DNA of 64,000 bases, taken from contig JARDYH010000002.1 in the NCBI GenBank assembly GCA_029215795.1, positions 38,424,001 to 38,488,000 on the forward strand, given 5' to 3'. Under the pieces are notes generated by a model. It saw nothing but the letters and a program-made list of their open reading frames with translations. It did no database searches and was not told where the DNA came from. The position numbers and the translations under genes were made by a program. Origin of the DNA: Anniella stebbinsi (lineage: Eukaryota > Chordata > Lepidosauria > Squamata > Anniellidae). Of the stretch, positions 18,772 through 29,105 are shown in pieces (the stretch's first letter is position 1; every line of letters begins with the position of its first letter).

Positions 18772-20676
18772 ATGAAGGCAAAAGGAGCCTCAAAAGGGCA
18801 GCAAGATCGCTACTTGCAGGGAGACCGAGGAAATGCGAGGAATGAGCCAGTGAGTGCTCAGTTCGTTTCGGTCGCCAGAGAGCCGAGAGCGGAGGAGAGG
18901 GATGATGTTTGGTTGCTTGATTCAGCGTCTAGCTCAACCATATGCAGGAGTCGCCGAGCACTCCATAAAATCCGGGATGGATCAGTGGAGTCGGTGTATT
19001 TAGCAAATGGAAAACGGGTCCCGGTTTGTGCAAAAGGCAGCTGCTATGTGCCGTGCCTTAAAAGGTTTATACATGAGGTTTTGTGTGTTGAAAGCCTAGA
19101 GTATAACTTGCTGTCAGTAGCAAGCCTGGTAAAGCTTGGCTACAGAGTCGTATTTGAAGGTTCTGAATGCAAAGTAGAAATTGGTGGCAAAGTGTGCGCT
19201 CAAGGAGTGCTGAGAAACGGGTTATTTGAGATGCAATCTCAAGAGAGTGTGAACCAGGTTGCCAATGTACCAAGTCACAAAGGTTGTGTGCATATGTTTC
19301 ATCGAAAAATGGGCCATGCTAGCTTTAAAGTGTTGGAAAAGATGCCAGCGCATTGCAAAGGCGTTGAGCTCAAAGAGTGCAAACGGTTTCTGGACTGTAA
19401 AGTGTGTAAACAGTCAAAATCAAAAGTGTTGCCAATTAACAAGAAATCCAATAGGTCTACTCGAGAGGTTTTCAAGTTAGTGCACATGGATTTAATAGGT
19501 CCATTTAAAGCCAGTGCGGGGGGAGCAAAATTTGTTCTTGTGATTCTGGACGACAAGTCCCATTTTAGTTGGGTATTTCCAATTAAAAAGAAGTCTGCTG
19601 TGTTTCAAACGTTCACAAATTGGGTGACATGGGCAGAGAGACGCTTTAAGAAACAGGTGGTGCAGATCCAAATGGATCGAGGTGGTGAATTCACCAGCAA
19701 TGAATTTAAAGCGTGGATAAAGAGACAAGGAATAACGCATAGGCTTACTGATCCGTATGCTCCATGGCAGAATGGAGTGATTGAAAGAAGGAATGGGTTA
19801 TTACAAACCGTGAAAAAATCTTTAATGATAGATTCAGAAGCTGAAAAATGTCTGTGGGCTGAAGCCTTTAGTTCAGCGAATTATATTCTGAATAGAACTT
19901 GGTCTGAAATGTTGGGTAATATTCCATTTCAAGAATTACATGGAAAGAAACCTAATTTATCTCATTTGAGAGTGTGAGGATCATTTGCTTGGGTGCATGT
20001 TCCAAAGAATGCAAGGTTGAAACAAGATGACAAAGCCATAAGAGCAAGATTTATTGGCTATTGTAACAAGTCTTGGCATTTCTACGTGGGCCAGGGAAGA
20101 GTTATTATCTCAGAGTCAGCCAATTTTGAAGAACAAAGTTGGGAGAAAATACACTCAAACCCCGAGGTGCTAATACATTTCTCAGAGGGAGAGAGGAATG
20201 AAGGGGTTAATAGCAAAGCGAGAGTGGAGCAGACAGGTTTGAAGTCTGCGGGAGAATCAAAACAAAGCAGCGAGGCTACGCCTTCCGGGAAGGGAAGGGA
20301 ACCAGAGCAGAGCGCTGTTACTCCAAAGGAGGGAGGTAAGTCCCCGCCTCCAAAAGAGGGAGACGGGGCTACTCACATTGAAAGCAATGGAGAGAACAAA
20401 CCTCAGCCGGAGCCAAAACCAGAGCCGAGTACTTTCAAATTGAGAAGGTCGAAAAGAGCGAACAAAGGTGTTCCTCCAGAAAGGTTTGGTTTTGAACAGG
20501 AAAAGAAAAAGGTTCAAACGCATACAATTAAGTACAATTATGAGAAAGATTGCTTTGAAGAAGTTCCTCTGAGTCCGGAGGACATTGACAGTGATTGGGG
20601 GGAAAAAGGGTTTTCCTGTGAGCAGGAAAGTTTGAAACAAACTGTTTGGGAAAAGCAGTCAGCAAAAAGGAGCTGA
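18772..20676 (+). pseudogene. Copia protease-integrase, interrupted by a stop
   Basis: The frame runs 18772-19977, stops at TGA 19975-19977 and resumes in the same frame to 20676. It has a protease-like WLLDSASSSTI in which the usual Gly of D-S-G is Ala. A GAG-pre-integrase zinc motif follows (HRKMGH ... CKVCKQ). The integrase triad is readable: D in HMDLIGPF, D in IQMDRGGEF and E in NGVIERRNG. The sequence LRV*GSFAWVHVP shows the stop where copia proteins usually carry an aromatic residue, so a TGG to TGA change is likely. The rest is a basic linker, and the polymerase domain is missing. Confidence 0.85.
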
Positions 20677-21443
20677 ACTGACAGTTCACTAATGAAGTGA
20701 AAGGTTTACCTGAGAGTAAAAAGGGAAAAACACTATGGAAAATGGAAAGGATGTTTTGACAAAGAAGCAGAAAATTGTGAATCTGTTTAAAGCAGATGGA
20801 ATTGCTAAGGTGAATGATGTACAAAAACAAAGGTTAACTAATTTGAGTTTTAACTTTGAAGGGGAAATGTTTGAAGCCCAAAGTTGTGTAAGTTTGTAAC
20901 AAGGTCTATTGTACATCAGCGCAGTGGAAGAGCAGTGGTATTGCTTTAAGAGTCAGAAGGTTAAAAACCTACAGTGACTACAAAGGTTTAAGAAAATGTG
21001 TTAAGATGTTTAAAGAATTAACTTTAAAAGAGATATGTCTAACACTGTCATTATCTTGAAACCAAAACAGAAAGCAATGATTGACAGTGGAAGCCACAAA
21101 GACCAGATGTCAAAAGAATGAAACATCCTTATCCAGTTTCAGCGGAGAAAAACATTTTGATATGATTGTTAAAAATGTAAATATTGTTTGTATATGGATG
21201 TGAGTATTTTTGGTGACTCACAGGATTATGTTGTAAACATAAGATGCAAATGTTAAACAATATGGTGAAGATGGGAGAATTGGATTGATTTATCATAAGT
21301 CCATTGAAATGTGGCAGATATATCCAGAGAGCCAATTAAGAAGTCAGCATACCTAGATAATTGAAAAGTTAGGGCTTGATTGCTGAAGTGAAGGATAAAG
21401 AAGAAAACTTTAGATCCACTTAGTTCTTCAAATTTTGAAGGGG
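20677..21443 (+). other. Copia 3' internal region without RT
   Basis: Stops occur in all frames and no RT or RNase H motif is legible. It ends in the purine run TTTTGAAGGGG at about 21433-21443, which fits the polypurine tract just before the 3' LTR. Confidence 0.7.
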
Positions 21444-21898
21444 TATTGGGGAAAATTCCAGAGACAAAGTGGATTGGAGGAAAGTTTTGGGTAGTATGAA
21501 GGACAAGCCAGCTGCAAGCAATAATGTTTGAGGGAGTATGTGCAGTACTGGAGAAGGTCAAGCATCACTAATTGCTTAAGTACTAGCATAGATAAGATGG
21601 ACTGAGCTGGAGTGTATGATATGGGAAACATATAAAAGTGAGTCTTATTTGTATGACTCTTGTTGGGTTGATGGTCGGAGTATATGTGATTTTGGACGTG
21701 GAGGATTGTGTAGAGGACTGTGTGAATATCAATGGAAAACTGTTGTGCTGTATATATCTTGGATCACGAGTAAACCACTCTATATATACACAAAGTATGG
21801 TGTGTGAGTATTACTTCAGCTGCTGAGATTACTATTGAACGGCGTGCTAACACAAACGCTCGCAGCGTTTGGCCCTTCTTGCTTCCAATTCCTCAACA
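21444..21898 (+). repeat. 3' LTR of the copia element
   Basis: Same length as the 5' LTR. The first bases read TATTG instead of TGTTG; the end CAACA is intact. Confidence 0.93.
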
Positions 21899-21962
21899 TA
21901 ACCTGGACCCAAACCATGTAGGGCTTTAAAGGTAATGACCAACACTTTGTACTTCACCTGGA
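21899..21962 (-). mobile_element. L2-like LINE, middle segment
   Basis: Starts with the second TAACC duplication and continues CTGGACCCAAACCATGTAGG exactly as at 17064, until CTTCACC where a DIRS element begins. Confidence 0.85.
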
Positions 21963-22150
21963 AAATGCAGGTTGCTTACCTGTAACTGTAGTTCTTCGAG
22001 TGGTCATCTGTGCATTCACACACTATGGGCTCGCGCCGGCGCCAAGCCTCCTTGGAAAAAACTTCTCTAGCCTAGACTCTTTTGGCGGGAACCCCTCCCC
22101 CACCGCCATATTGCACATGCTCGGGTTCCCGCTTACCTCAGTTCTATGAG
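21963..22150. repeat. Left inverted terminal repeat of the DIRS element
   Basis: Contains AGTTCTTCGAGTGGTC, CACACACTATGGGCTCG and GGCGGGAACCCCTCCCCCAC. All are found inverted at 25104-25262. Confidence 0.9.
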
Positions 22151-22289
22151 ACCGTTATTGCCTCGCGAACGAGATAAATAGGTAAATACAAAGACATAGA
22201 AATACAACACTTGAGCATTCGTGCGCAATAGTGCTCCCTATGACCAGGCAAAAACAGCTAGGCCATGAGGGGACGGTGGGAGGGTTGTG

Positions 22290-22385
22290 TGAATGCACAG
22301 ATGACCACTCGAAGAACTACAGTTACAGGTAAGCAACCTGCATTTCTTCTTCGTGGTCTCTGTGCATCACACACTATGGGCGATT
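22290..22385. repeat. Internal complementary region of the DIRS element
   Basis: The first part (CACTCGAAGAACTACAGTTA ... GCAACCTGCATTT) is the reverse complement of the outermost left end. The second part (CTTCTTCGTGGTCTCTGTGC) is the reverse complement of the outermost right end. The two ends are thus abutted at GCATTT|CTTCTTCG. This is the arrangement by which DIRS elements are thought to template complete circular intermediates. Confidence 0.88.
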
Positions 22386-22427
22386 AACTAGCAAGCACTT
22401 ACCGGAGGTGGGTTGGCCCGCTGTTTA

Positions 22428-23852
22428 TTACTGGAGAATAGCAGAGAGGACTGCCCGTCCAAAGGAGGGGTCCTTTCTGGCTCTAATGTCCAACTTGTAA
22501 CGTGTCACAAATGTGGAGGGAGTTGACCATGTCGCTGCCCTGCACACGTCTGGAACGGAGACACCACGGCTCACAGCAGTAGATGTGTAGAGTGCCCTCG
22601 TGGAGTGAGCCTTTAGTGCTTCAGGAGGCTCCCTGCCTACTAATTGATAGGACAACATGATAGTCTTGGTGATCCATCGCACAAATCTTTGTGTAGAGAC
22701 AGGCTGTCCCTTCTGTGTGCCACCATAGCAGACGAAGAGTTTGTTTGACTTCCGGAAATCCGCAGTCCTCGACTTATAGAAGGCGAGGGCCCGTCGCACG
22801 TCCAGTGAATGTAACTTTGAACTAAGAGGATCCTCAGGAGAATCAAAGAGCGTCGGCAGTACAATGTCTTGGTTCAGATGGAAGGAAGGGTCAGGTCTTA
22901 GGACGACTCTGTCCTTGAAGAATTGAGTATGTGGCGGGTCCACCAGGAGAGCACAGAGTTCCGAACTTCGCCTCGCCGAGGTGATGGCTACCAGAAATGC
23001 CACTTTAAAAGTCAGAAGACGCACATCAATTGTGGCAAGAGGCTCAAAGGGCTTTGCGCTCAGTGCGGTGAGGACCACAGAAAGGCTCCACTGCGGGACC
23101 AGTGTCCGGGAAGGTGGATGAAGGTTGTGCAGGCCTTTGAGAAAGTGCTTCATCAATGGATGGGAAAAAATGGAGCATTGGTCAATGAGATCATGGTTAT
23201 GTGAAATGGAAGCGAGGTAAACTCTAATCGAAGAGGTTTTAAGGCCGGACTCGTGAAGAGAAAGCAGAAAAAGGAGAACATCCTCAATGGAGCAAGATTT
23301 TGGGTCACCTCCTTTTGCAATAGCAAAAGTGGAAAACCTACGCCACTTATATTCATAAGACGCTCTTGTGGTAGGGCACTGAGCCTCCCGTAGGACATCC
23401 AGTATTGAGGCGGGCAGGTCTAGGTCCTGCCATCTTGACATATATGCCACGCGGTTAGTCGAAGCTGGTGTAGATCTGGATGCAGTACCCGGCCCTGATT
23501 CCTGTAGAGGAGATCCGGTATTGACGGTAGAGGCCAGTACTCGCTGTTGGCCATTGTCATCAATGGGGTGAACCAGGCCTGTCACGGCCACCATGGGGCT
23601 ATGAGGATGGCGTCGGAGCGATAGCGAAACAGTCTCGCAACAACTCTGGATACTAGCGGAAACGGGGGAAATGCATACAGGAGCCCTTTCGGCCAAGGTG
23701 TGTTGAATGCATCTCCCAGAGAGGAGCTGCCCACACCCGCTCTGGAGCAAAAGGCGTCGCAGACAGCATTGCTCTGGGTTGCAAACAAGTCCACGAGGGG
23801 GGTCCCCCATCGATGAAATAGGAGGTGGAGAATCTTGGCGGACATCTCCCAC
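22428..23852 (-). CDS. DIRS tyrosine recombinase
   Basis: 474-residue open frame; the recombinase begins about residue 137 (MSRWQDLDLPASIL). It has a SAM-like N-terminal domain (TRASYEYKWRRFSTF) and the catalytic residues of tyrosine recombinases: R in TSARRSSEL, H-x-x-R in KAHSTRALYTS, and the nucleophile in VTRYKLDI. The first ~130 codons overlap the RNase H frame and are likely not the real N-terminus. The enzyme would integrate the circular DNA intermediate. The catalytic set looks intact. Confidence 0.9.
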   Translation of the reverse strand: MGDVRQDSPPPISSMGDPPRGLVCNPEQCCLRRLLLQSGCGQLLSGRCIQHTLAERAPVCISPVSASIQSCCETVSLSLRRHPHSPMVAVTGLVHPIDDNGQQRVLASTVNTGSPLQESGPGTASRSTPASTNRVAYMSRWQDLDLPASILDVLREAQCPTTRASYEYKWRRFSTFAIAKGGDPKSCSIEDVLLFLLSLHESGLKTSSIRVYLASISHNHDLIDQCSIFSHPLMKHFLKGLHNLHPPSRTLVPQWSLSVVLTALSAKPFEPLATIDVRLLTFKVAFLVAITSARRSSELCALLVDPPHTQFFKDRVVLRPDPSFHLNQDIVLPTLFDSPEDPLSSKLHSLDVRRALAFYKSRTADFRKSNKLFVCYGGTQKGQPVSTQRFVRWITKTIMLSYQLVGREPPEALKAHSTRALYTSTAVSRGVSVPDVCRAATWSTPSTFVTRYKLDIRARKDPSFGRAVLSAILQ

Positions 23853-24430
23853 TCATGTGCATTTTGGAATTGCCTGCTGAGTAAGTCCGCCTGAACATTG
23901 TGTGTTCCGGCAATATGAATGGCGGAGAGGCGAATGCCCTGCTGGACTGCCCAATGCAGTATCTTTAGTGTTAACGTGAGGAGGGCTGGGGATCGTGTGC
24001 CCCCTTCTTTGTTTATGTACCATACGATGGTGGTATTGTCGGACACGATCCGCACATGATGGCCCTTGAGATGTTTCTGAAGCGCATACAGTGCTTTCTG
24101 TACTACTAGTAATTCCAGCATGTTGATGTGGCAAGTCTTGTCCCTTGCGGACCAAGTGCCCTGGATCGTAAGCTGTCTGCAATGGGCCCCCCAGCCTAGG
24201 AGAGAGGCATCCAACGTTAGAAAGCATGAGGGCCCCTGGTCCGTGAAGGGCAATCCCTCCCTTAGGTTGCGCAAGTCGGTCCACCACTCGACGTCCCTGC
24301 GAAGCGTGTCGGGGAGTGACAGCCTGATGAGGTGAGGATTGTCCTGAGGTGTGTAATGCGCCAGTAAGAACTGCTGCAGAGTTCTCATGCACATTCGCGC
24401 CCAACGGACTACGTAGACGGATGAGGCCAT
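23582..24430 (-). CDS. DIRS RT C-terminus and RNase H (5' truncated)
   Basis: 282 residues beginning at the end of the RT (LMASSVYVVRWARMCMRTLQ). RNase H follows, with acidic motifs in LTLDASLLGWGAHC, NMLELLVVQKAL and RIVSDNTTIVWYINKEGG. It ends in the DIRS motif APWWP. The RT catalytic palm is absent, because gag runs almost straight into this frame at 24430. Confidence 0.88.
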   Translation of the reverse strand: MASSVYVVRWARMCMRTLQQFLLAHYTPQDNPHLIRLSLPDTLRRDVEWWTDLRNLREGLPFTDQGPSCFLTLDASLLGWGAHCRQLTIQGTWSARDKTCHINMLELLVVQKALYALQKHLKGHHVRIVSDNTTIVWYINKEGGTRSPALLTLTLKILHWAVQQGIRLSAIHIAGTHNVQADLLSRQFQNAHEWEMSAKILHLLFHRWGTPLVDLFATQSNAVCDAFCSRAGVGSSSLGDAFNTPWPKGLLYAFPPFPLVSRVVARLFRYRSDAILIAPWWP

Positions 24431-24888
24431 TAAGGTCGTGGTACCGACAGGCTAGATTCTGGCGGCTTCGACGATTTCGACGTCTTCTTAGGCTTCGTGG
24501 CCTCCTTAACCCCTGACTTCTTACTGTGCTTTTTCGGTCCTCGAGCTGATATCTTAGGCTTCTTAGCCCTCAGCTCCTGGAGCAGGGTAGCCCGGTCTGC
24601 CGTGGTTCGCGGCTCCGAGGTCTTCTCTGCCGAAGACGCTGCGGCCGCCATGCTGGTTGAGGCTGCCTGGGGTGGCGCGTCCACCGCCTCTAAGGCCTTG
24701 CTCCAAAGTAAGGAGCGGAGCCTGTCAGCTCGATTTTTCCGAGTCGGACGGGAAAATGCCTGGCAATGGGGACAAGTCTGCACTATATGTGCCTCCCCTA
24801 AGCACAGCAAGCACAGGGAGTGGCCATCCGACAACGTTAACTTTGCCCGGCAAGATGAGCAGGTTTTAAAAAGCGAAGACTGCGCCAT
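24430..24888 (-). CDS. DIRS Gag-like protein
   Basis: 152 residues starting MAQSSLFKTCSSC. Four Cys pairs (CSSC, CLLCLGE, CPHC) suggest a zinc-binding fold, followed by Arg/Lys/Ser-rich sequence (KKPKISARGPKKHSKKSG). It is in the gag position of a DIRS element. The C-terminus SLSVPRP lies against the internal deletion. Confidence 0.8.
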   Translation of the reverse strand: MAQSSLFKTCSSCRAKLTLSDGHSLCLLCLGEAHIVQTCPHCQAFSRPTRKNRADRLRSLLWSKALEAVDAPPQAASTSMAAAASSAEKTSEPRTTADRATLLQELRAKKPKISARGPKKHSKKSGVKEATKPKKTSKSSKPPESSLSVPRP

Positions 24889-25103
24889 CTTAGCCAGACT
24901 GAACCTAAGCCTGAACGAAGTGGTGAAACGAGAAAACAGTCAGAGAGATAGATTAATTTTTTTATTTTTTTTTAGTAGAAGAGAACAGAGAGAAAAAGAG
25001 AAAAAGGGATGAAAGGACCTAAAAGAGTCTAAGCAGAACAAGAAAAAATAAGTACAACTAGTTCTTCAGAGAAGCTCTCCCGCAAGGCAAGCTGCACGGC
25101 GGT

Positions 25104-25262
25104 CGAAAAAGAACTGAGGTAAGCGGGAACCCAAACATGCGCGATAGGGCGGTGGGGGAGGGGTTCCCGCCAAAAGAGCCTAGGCTAGAGAAGTTTTTTC
25201 CGAGGAGGCTCGGCGCCGGCATGAGCCCATAGTGTGTGATGCACAGAGACCACGAAGAAGAA
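25104..25262. repeat. Right inverted terminal repeat of the DIRS element
   Basis: Ends ...GACCACGAAGAAGAA before CTAATTGG of the LINE. A second, diverged copy of this end occurs at about 30895-31053. Confidence 0.9.
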
Positions 25263-25620
25263 CTAATTGGCAGCCAGTGGAGTGATTTTAAAGCTGGTGT
25301 AATATGGTCACCCCTAGGTGTACTGGTGACCAACCTGGCTGCCATATTTTGAACTAGTTGAAGTTTTCGGACTAGGCACAGAGGTAACCCTATGTACAGT
25401 TCATTGCAGAAGTCGAGCCTCAAAGTTACCAGCGTGTGCACTATGGTCTTTAGGTCTTCCAACTCTAGGAAGGCGTATCAGCCGAAGCTGATAGTAGGCA
25501 CTCCTGGCCGTTGCATCTATCTGGGCTGTCATTTGGAACAACGGATCCAGGAGTACCCCCAAGCTGCGAACACAGTCTTTCGGGGGGGGGGGTATAACAT
25601 GTCTGATTTTACAGCACACA
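25263..25620 (-). mobile_element. L2-like LINE, right segment
   Basis: Resumes CTAATTGGCAGCCAGTGGAG as at 17124 and continues past the duplicated part into further RT sequence. On the minus strand this reads VRSLGVLLDPLFQMTAQI and RSAYYQLRLI, before HTLVTLRLDFCN. A G run at 25580-25589 shifts the frame. Confidence 0.85.
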
Positions 25621-26520
25621 ATTAAGACAAATCTGTTCTACATCTTAATGTTAAAACAACTAAAATAGCAAATGAAAATTAACTTCACTCACTCCTACCT
25701 TTGTAGCTTTTGCTGTACTTTGTTACTGTACTCTGTGTGACATTCTCCCCTTCCCTCAAATATCTTTTCTGATTGTATCCTCACTCTGCTGCAAGCTGCT
25801 GTTAACAGGGTTTGCTGTCGGCTGGCTGGCTTTTTTATTTTTAAAGTTAAATATTTTTTTTAAAAAAACCTGTGTATGATTGTCACAAGTTTCTCTACTC
25901 TAACATTAGGATGGGTGTTGTGGGCGGCATACACTACTTTGCCCATTCACACTTCTCAGTTACATACATTAGCTTTTCAATACTTGTGCATTGCCAACAC
26001 TTTTCACATCTAGACTTTGAACTCTTGTCTACTTCCTGCACAAACACATGACTCCGAAACCCTCTTTCTCATGCCCTGTATTGCATGCCAGCACTGTGGG
26101 GATAAGTTACAACAGGTGTGTCTGGGTTGTCTATGCATCCTCTGTTGACTCTCTAAGTCATTGCAGCAAAACCAAAGCCTCCAGCCTCAAACAATCAATC
26201 TCCTTCCCTCTTCCAAAGTCTCCCAACAGTCCAGCCAGGCTGCACACTCGTACTCTGTGGCTGGGGGGAAGGGTGCCAGCTTATTGCTTGGTCATGTCTG
26301 GTGACTCTTACTTTAAAAACCACGACCACCATCAGCCACCTCTGCTTGCACCAACACACTGAACTCTGGGAGCCTATCCACATTGCCCTTAAAACAACTT
26401 ATATTCTGTTTTAAAACGTGGTTTTTTAAGTCGTTTCATTACGTGGTAGGACACACTGAGCAGTACTTACGTTTCATAGTGACTGCTTTCTCCGTCTTCA
26501 AAGTGTTCACTGGTGTATTA
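25621..26520. other. No recognised feature
   Basis: AT-rich sequence with no domain-bearing frame and no repeat family recognised by eye. Confidence 0.45.
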
Positions 26521-26522
26521 CA

Positions 26523-26650
26523 GGGTTAATTCCTTGAGTCTTCTTGTTTCATTTTTGTTTTGCAGGGTGCTTGACCCACCCACTTCTGTCTCCATATCTC
26601 AAGCAGCCTGCAAAACAAAAACTAAAAAATAAGAGTCAAGGAATTAACCC
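26523..26650. mobile_element. Short inverted-repeat (hairpin) element
   Basis: GGGTTAATTCCTTGAGTCTT on the left and AAGAGTCAAGGAATTAACCC on the right are inverted, and the pairing continues through TTTTTGTTTTGCAG to arms of about 43 bp. A MITE is likely, but no target duplication is obvious. Confidence 0.65.
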
Positions 26651-27125
26651 AGTCATGTTCATTAATTTGTTCCTTTAAATCATCTTCCCAAATCATTTTA
26701 AGAGAGTCTTGATATTCATCATCCTCTGTCAGGATTCTATATATTTCGCTAGTCAGACCTTTTCTAGTTTTAATTACTTCCTTCTTTCCTCTTGATTCAA
26801 TTAAATCTTCAAATCTTGTATTATTTCTACATTTCTTATTTATCTTTTTCCATTCCTGTGTCCATTTTTCCAATTGTAAGCATTTGAACCAAGCTATCTT
26901 TTGTCCTTTTAATAACTCTCTGATTTGCACCTTATCTATCATTCTTTCCATCCAGTTCCTTAACTTAATAATTTCCTGATCCTTCAGACTCCCTTCCAAC
27001 TCTACTTTTAAATCCCTTGGGAAGTTTCCCACTACTACCACTGGGGTGAGTGGAGAGTCTCCTGGTATTAACTTTCCTTTAACTTTCTCCCAGATCTCTA
27101 GAATATGGCCCCATAACTAGGAGAG
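26651..27125 (-). mobile_element. L1-type LINE ORF2 fragment
   Basis: The minus-strand frame 27041-26622 encodes WFKCLQLEKWTQEWKKINKK, then RFEDLIES and SEIYRILTEDDE, typical of the region after the RT of L1 ORF2. It is short and truncated on both sides. Confidence 0.75.
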
Positions 27126-28544
27126 AAACCACTTGGTATCGACAGTACATTTACAGTACATTTACAAAGCGGGGATGGTGGGTCTCTGTGCATCACACAT
27201 ATGGGTGATTAACAAGCTAAATTCCTGGTGGAGGGTAGGTGTAGATCAATGTTCCCTCACAAGACAAAGAAATTGCTTGCCCCAAATTGCAGTTTGTCCT
27301 GGTACAAACAATCAAGTGGTAGCATGTAATGAAATTAAAGGACTTATACCAAATAGCTGCCTTACATAAGTCCAGGATCGACAATCCCCTGCTAAAGATA
27401 CGGACTTCGATGCACTGCGCATCGACTTAGCTGTTACTGGACCAATGAGTTGCAAGCCCTTCAACTCGTGGGGCAGTTTAATAGCATGTACAATCCACTC
27501 TGCAAGTCATTGCGACTCTTGCGTCTTATAAAATCTGTCAGTTCTAGCCCTGTGTGGAAGCCCAGGTAGGGTGCATCAATACTGAGGCAGATAATTAACT
27601 CGATCTGCGTAGTGTTGATATAGCCATCAGAAAACAACTTTCTAAGAAAATTAATGTGATATCTGAAGGTGCCATTGGTTTAACTGGTTTCAATGTTAGA
27701 GATTGTGGCATGACAGAGAAACTCCATGCCAGAATGAAACTCCTAATTAGAGGAGCCAGATTCATAATGCCCAGAGGAACCCCCTAACAACGGGGTTGGT
27801 GCAAAAACAGGTAAAGCAGTCAAATACCCACATATCGACAACTATTTTAGCCCTATAGTCTATAGGGGGTAAGTGTAAGGACATCGTTAAGGAGGCTGAA
27901 TGGGGCTTGAGGCCCTAAAGATCCATGTATTTAGAAAAGAATCCCATTGTGCAGTATATGACTTCTTCGTTGCCAGGTTACAGGCTGGATGAAAAAATGG
28001 AATCGACCTCATGTCGAAAGTAGTTATGGTATTGGGATACCCCATGCCATGGGTCTGAGCATATGCAGGGGTGTAAACTATGGGGGGAGGGGGGCAATGC
28101 CCCCACCGGGATTTCCTAAAGGGGGCAATGCCCAACCAAGTAACATCAGTAAGCTCACAGCCTGACTGACAGATTCCTCAGTCAGTCTCCAGTTGTCTCT
28201 ATTCTTATGTGTTTAGAGGCAGTCTAAATTACATCCAAGCACATCCTGCTTCCTCATCAGCTGCCCAGCAGATCTCCTTGCAAGACAAAAGCCACTCTCC
28301 TGTTGTGTCAGGGTCAGGCTTCCCCAGATTCATTTTCTTCTACCCACTCAGGCATTGTAAGACAAAAGATTGCCCATTTAGGAATTACAGTCTGGGTACA
28401 TCTTGACGAGAGTTTTGCCCCAGGCCGGGGTGCATCCGGAGTGGCAGCAGGTCATCTATATGATGCAGCTGGCATCCCGAAGCCATCCAGGAGCAAATCC
28501 CTGAAACTCCGATTTTAAAAAGTCAGGTACTTACCACGACTTTT

Positions 28545-29105
28545 TTATCGTCGGAGCTGCAGCGGAGCTGATGGTAACCCGATTGGTCGCCATTGGCTGA
28601 TATCTTCAGAAGTAGAGTGAGCCACACCTGTCTCGGCCACCAAGGGGTGAATATGATGGAGACTGTGTGGACTACACAATATTAATATTGTCATACCACA
28701 GTACTCATGGAATGAGAGGAAAAATGAGGGCTGCAAAGACATTCCCAGTTGAACAGAAAAGTGTTTGTATGAGGACTTGAGATGGGGGAGGAAGTGGGAA
28801 AGCACATGCCCCATAGCAAATAGTCTGTGCAAGTACACCGATGTAGGGTTGTTAGATCCAGGGTGAGACTGGATTCTGTGTTCACTACGAGGCCCAAAGA
28901 GCTCAATAAATTGAGTAGTCACCTTGCCTTCGATAGCATTTCCTTCTAGGATGCCACCAGAAGCCAGTTGTCTAAATATGGGTAGATTTCTACCCCTTGA
29001 AGGCAAATGAATGGAAGGACCAGTGCCATACATTTTGTAAATATTCTGGGGCAGAGCTTTATGTGTCATCAGAAATTTGTGGTTCTGGTGTACGTATGGA
29101 GCCAT
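28545..29105 (-). pseudogene. Broken DIRS reverse transcriptase
   Basis: On the minus strand, APYVHQNHKFLMTHKALPQ continues after a frame shift as RIFTKCMALVLPFICLQGVE and IYPYLDNWLLVAS. This is the RT palm motif with YLDN where an active enzyme has YLDD. Stops and frame shifts occur downstream. Confidence 0.75.

Larger units (their letters stand above)
17337..21898 (+). mobile_element. Ty1/copia-type LTR retrotransposon, RT/RNase H deleted
   Basis: Two 455-bp LTRs (17337-17791, 21444-21898) enclose a gag-pol frame. The target duplication TAACC is present on both sides (17332-17336, 21899-21903), and the joined flank equals the uninterrupted LINE copy at 17059. LTRs differ at about nine positions by eye, roughly 2%, so the insertion is fairly recent. 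Gag, protease and integrase are readable. After 20676 there is no RT or RNase H frame, so the element is non-autonomous. Copia elements move through an RNA intermediate reverse-transcribed in a Gag particle. Confidence 0.95.
21963..25262 (-). mobile_element. DIRS-type tyrosine-recombinase retrotransposon, internally deleted
   Basis: The minus strand carries gag (24888-24430), an RNase H region (24430-23582) and a tyrosine recombinase (23852-22428). Ends are inverted repeats: the left end from about 21990 to 22147 pairs with the right end from about 25104 to 25262, down to AACTGAGGTAAGCGGGAACC. An internal complementary region lies at 22290-22385. The insertion sits in the LINE between CTTCACC and CTAATTGG without a target duplication, as expected for recombinase-mediated integration. 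Most of the RT is missing between gag and RNase H, so this copy is defective. Confidence 0.93.

Noticed and set aside
28545..29105. 186-residue frame as a host gene
   Set aside because: It contains DIRS RT motifs after a frame shift (IYPYLDNWL) and sits between DIRS end sequences.
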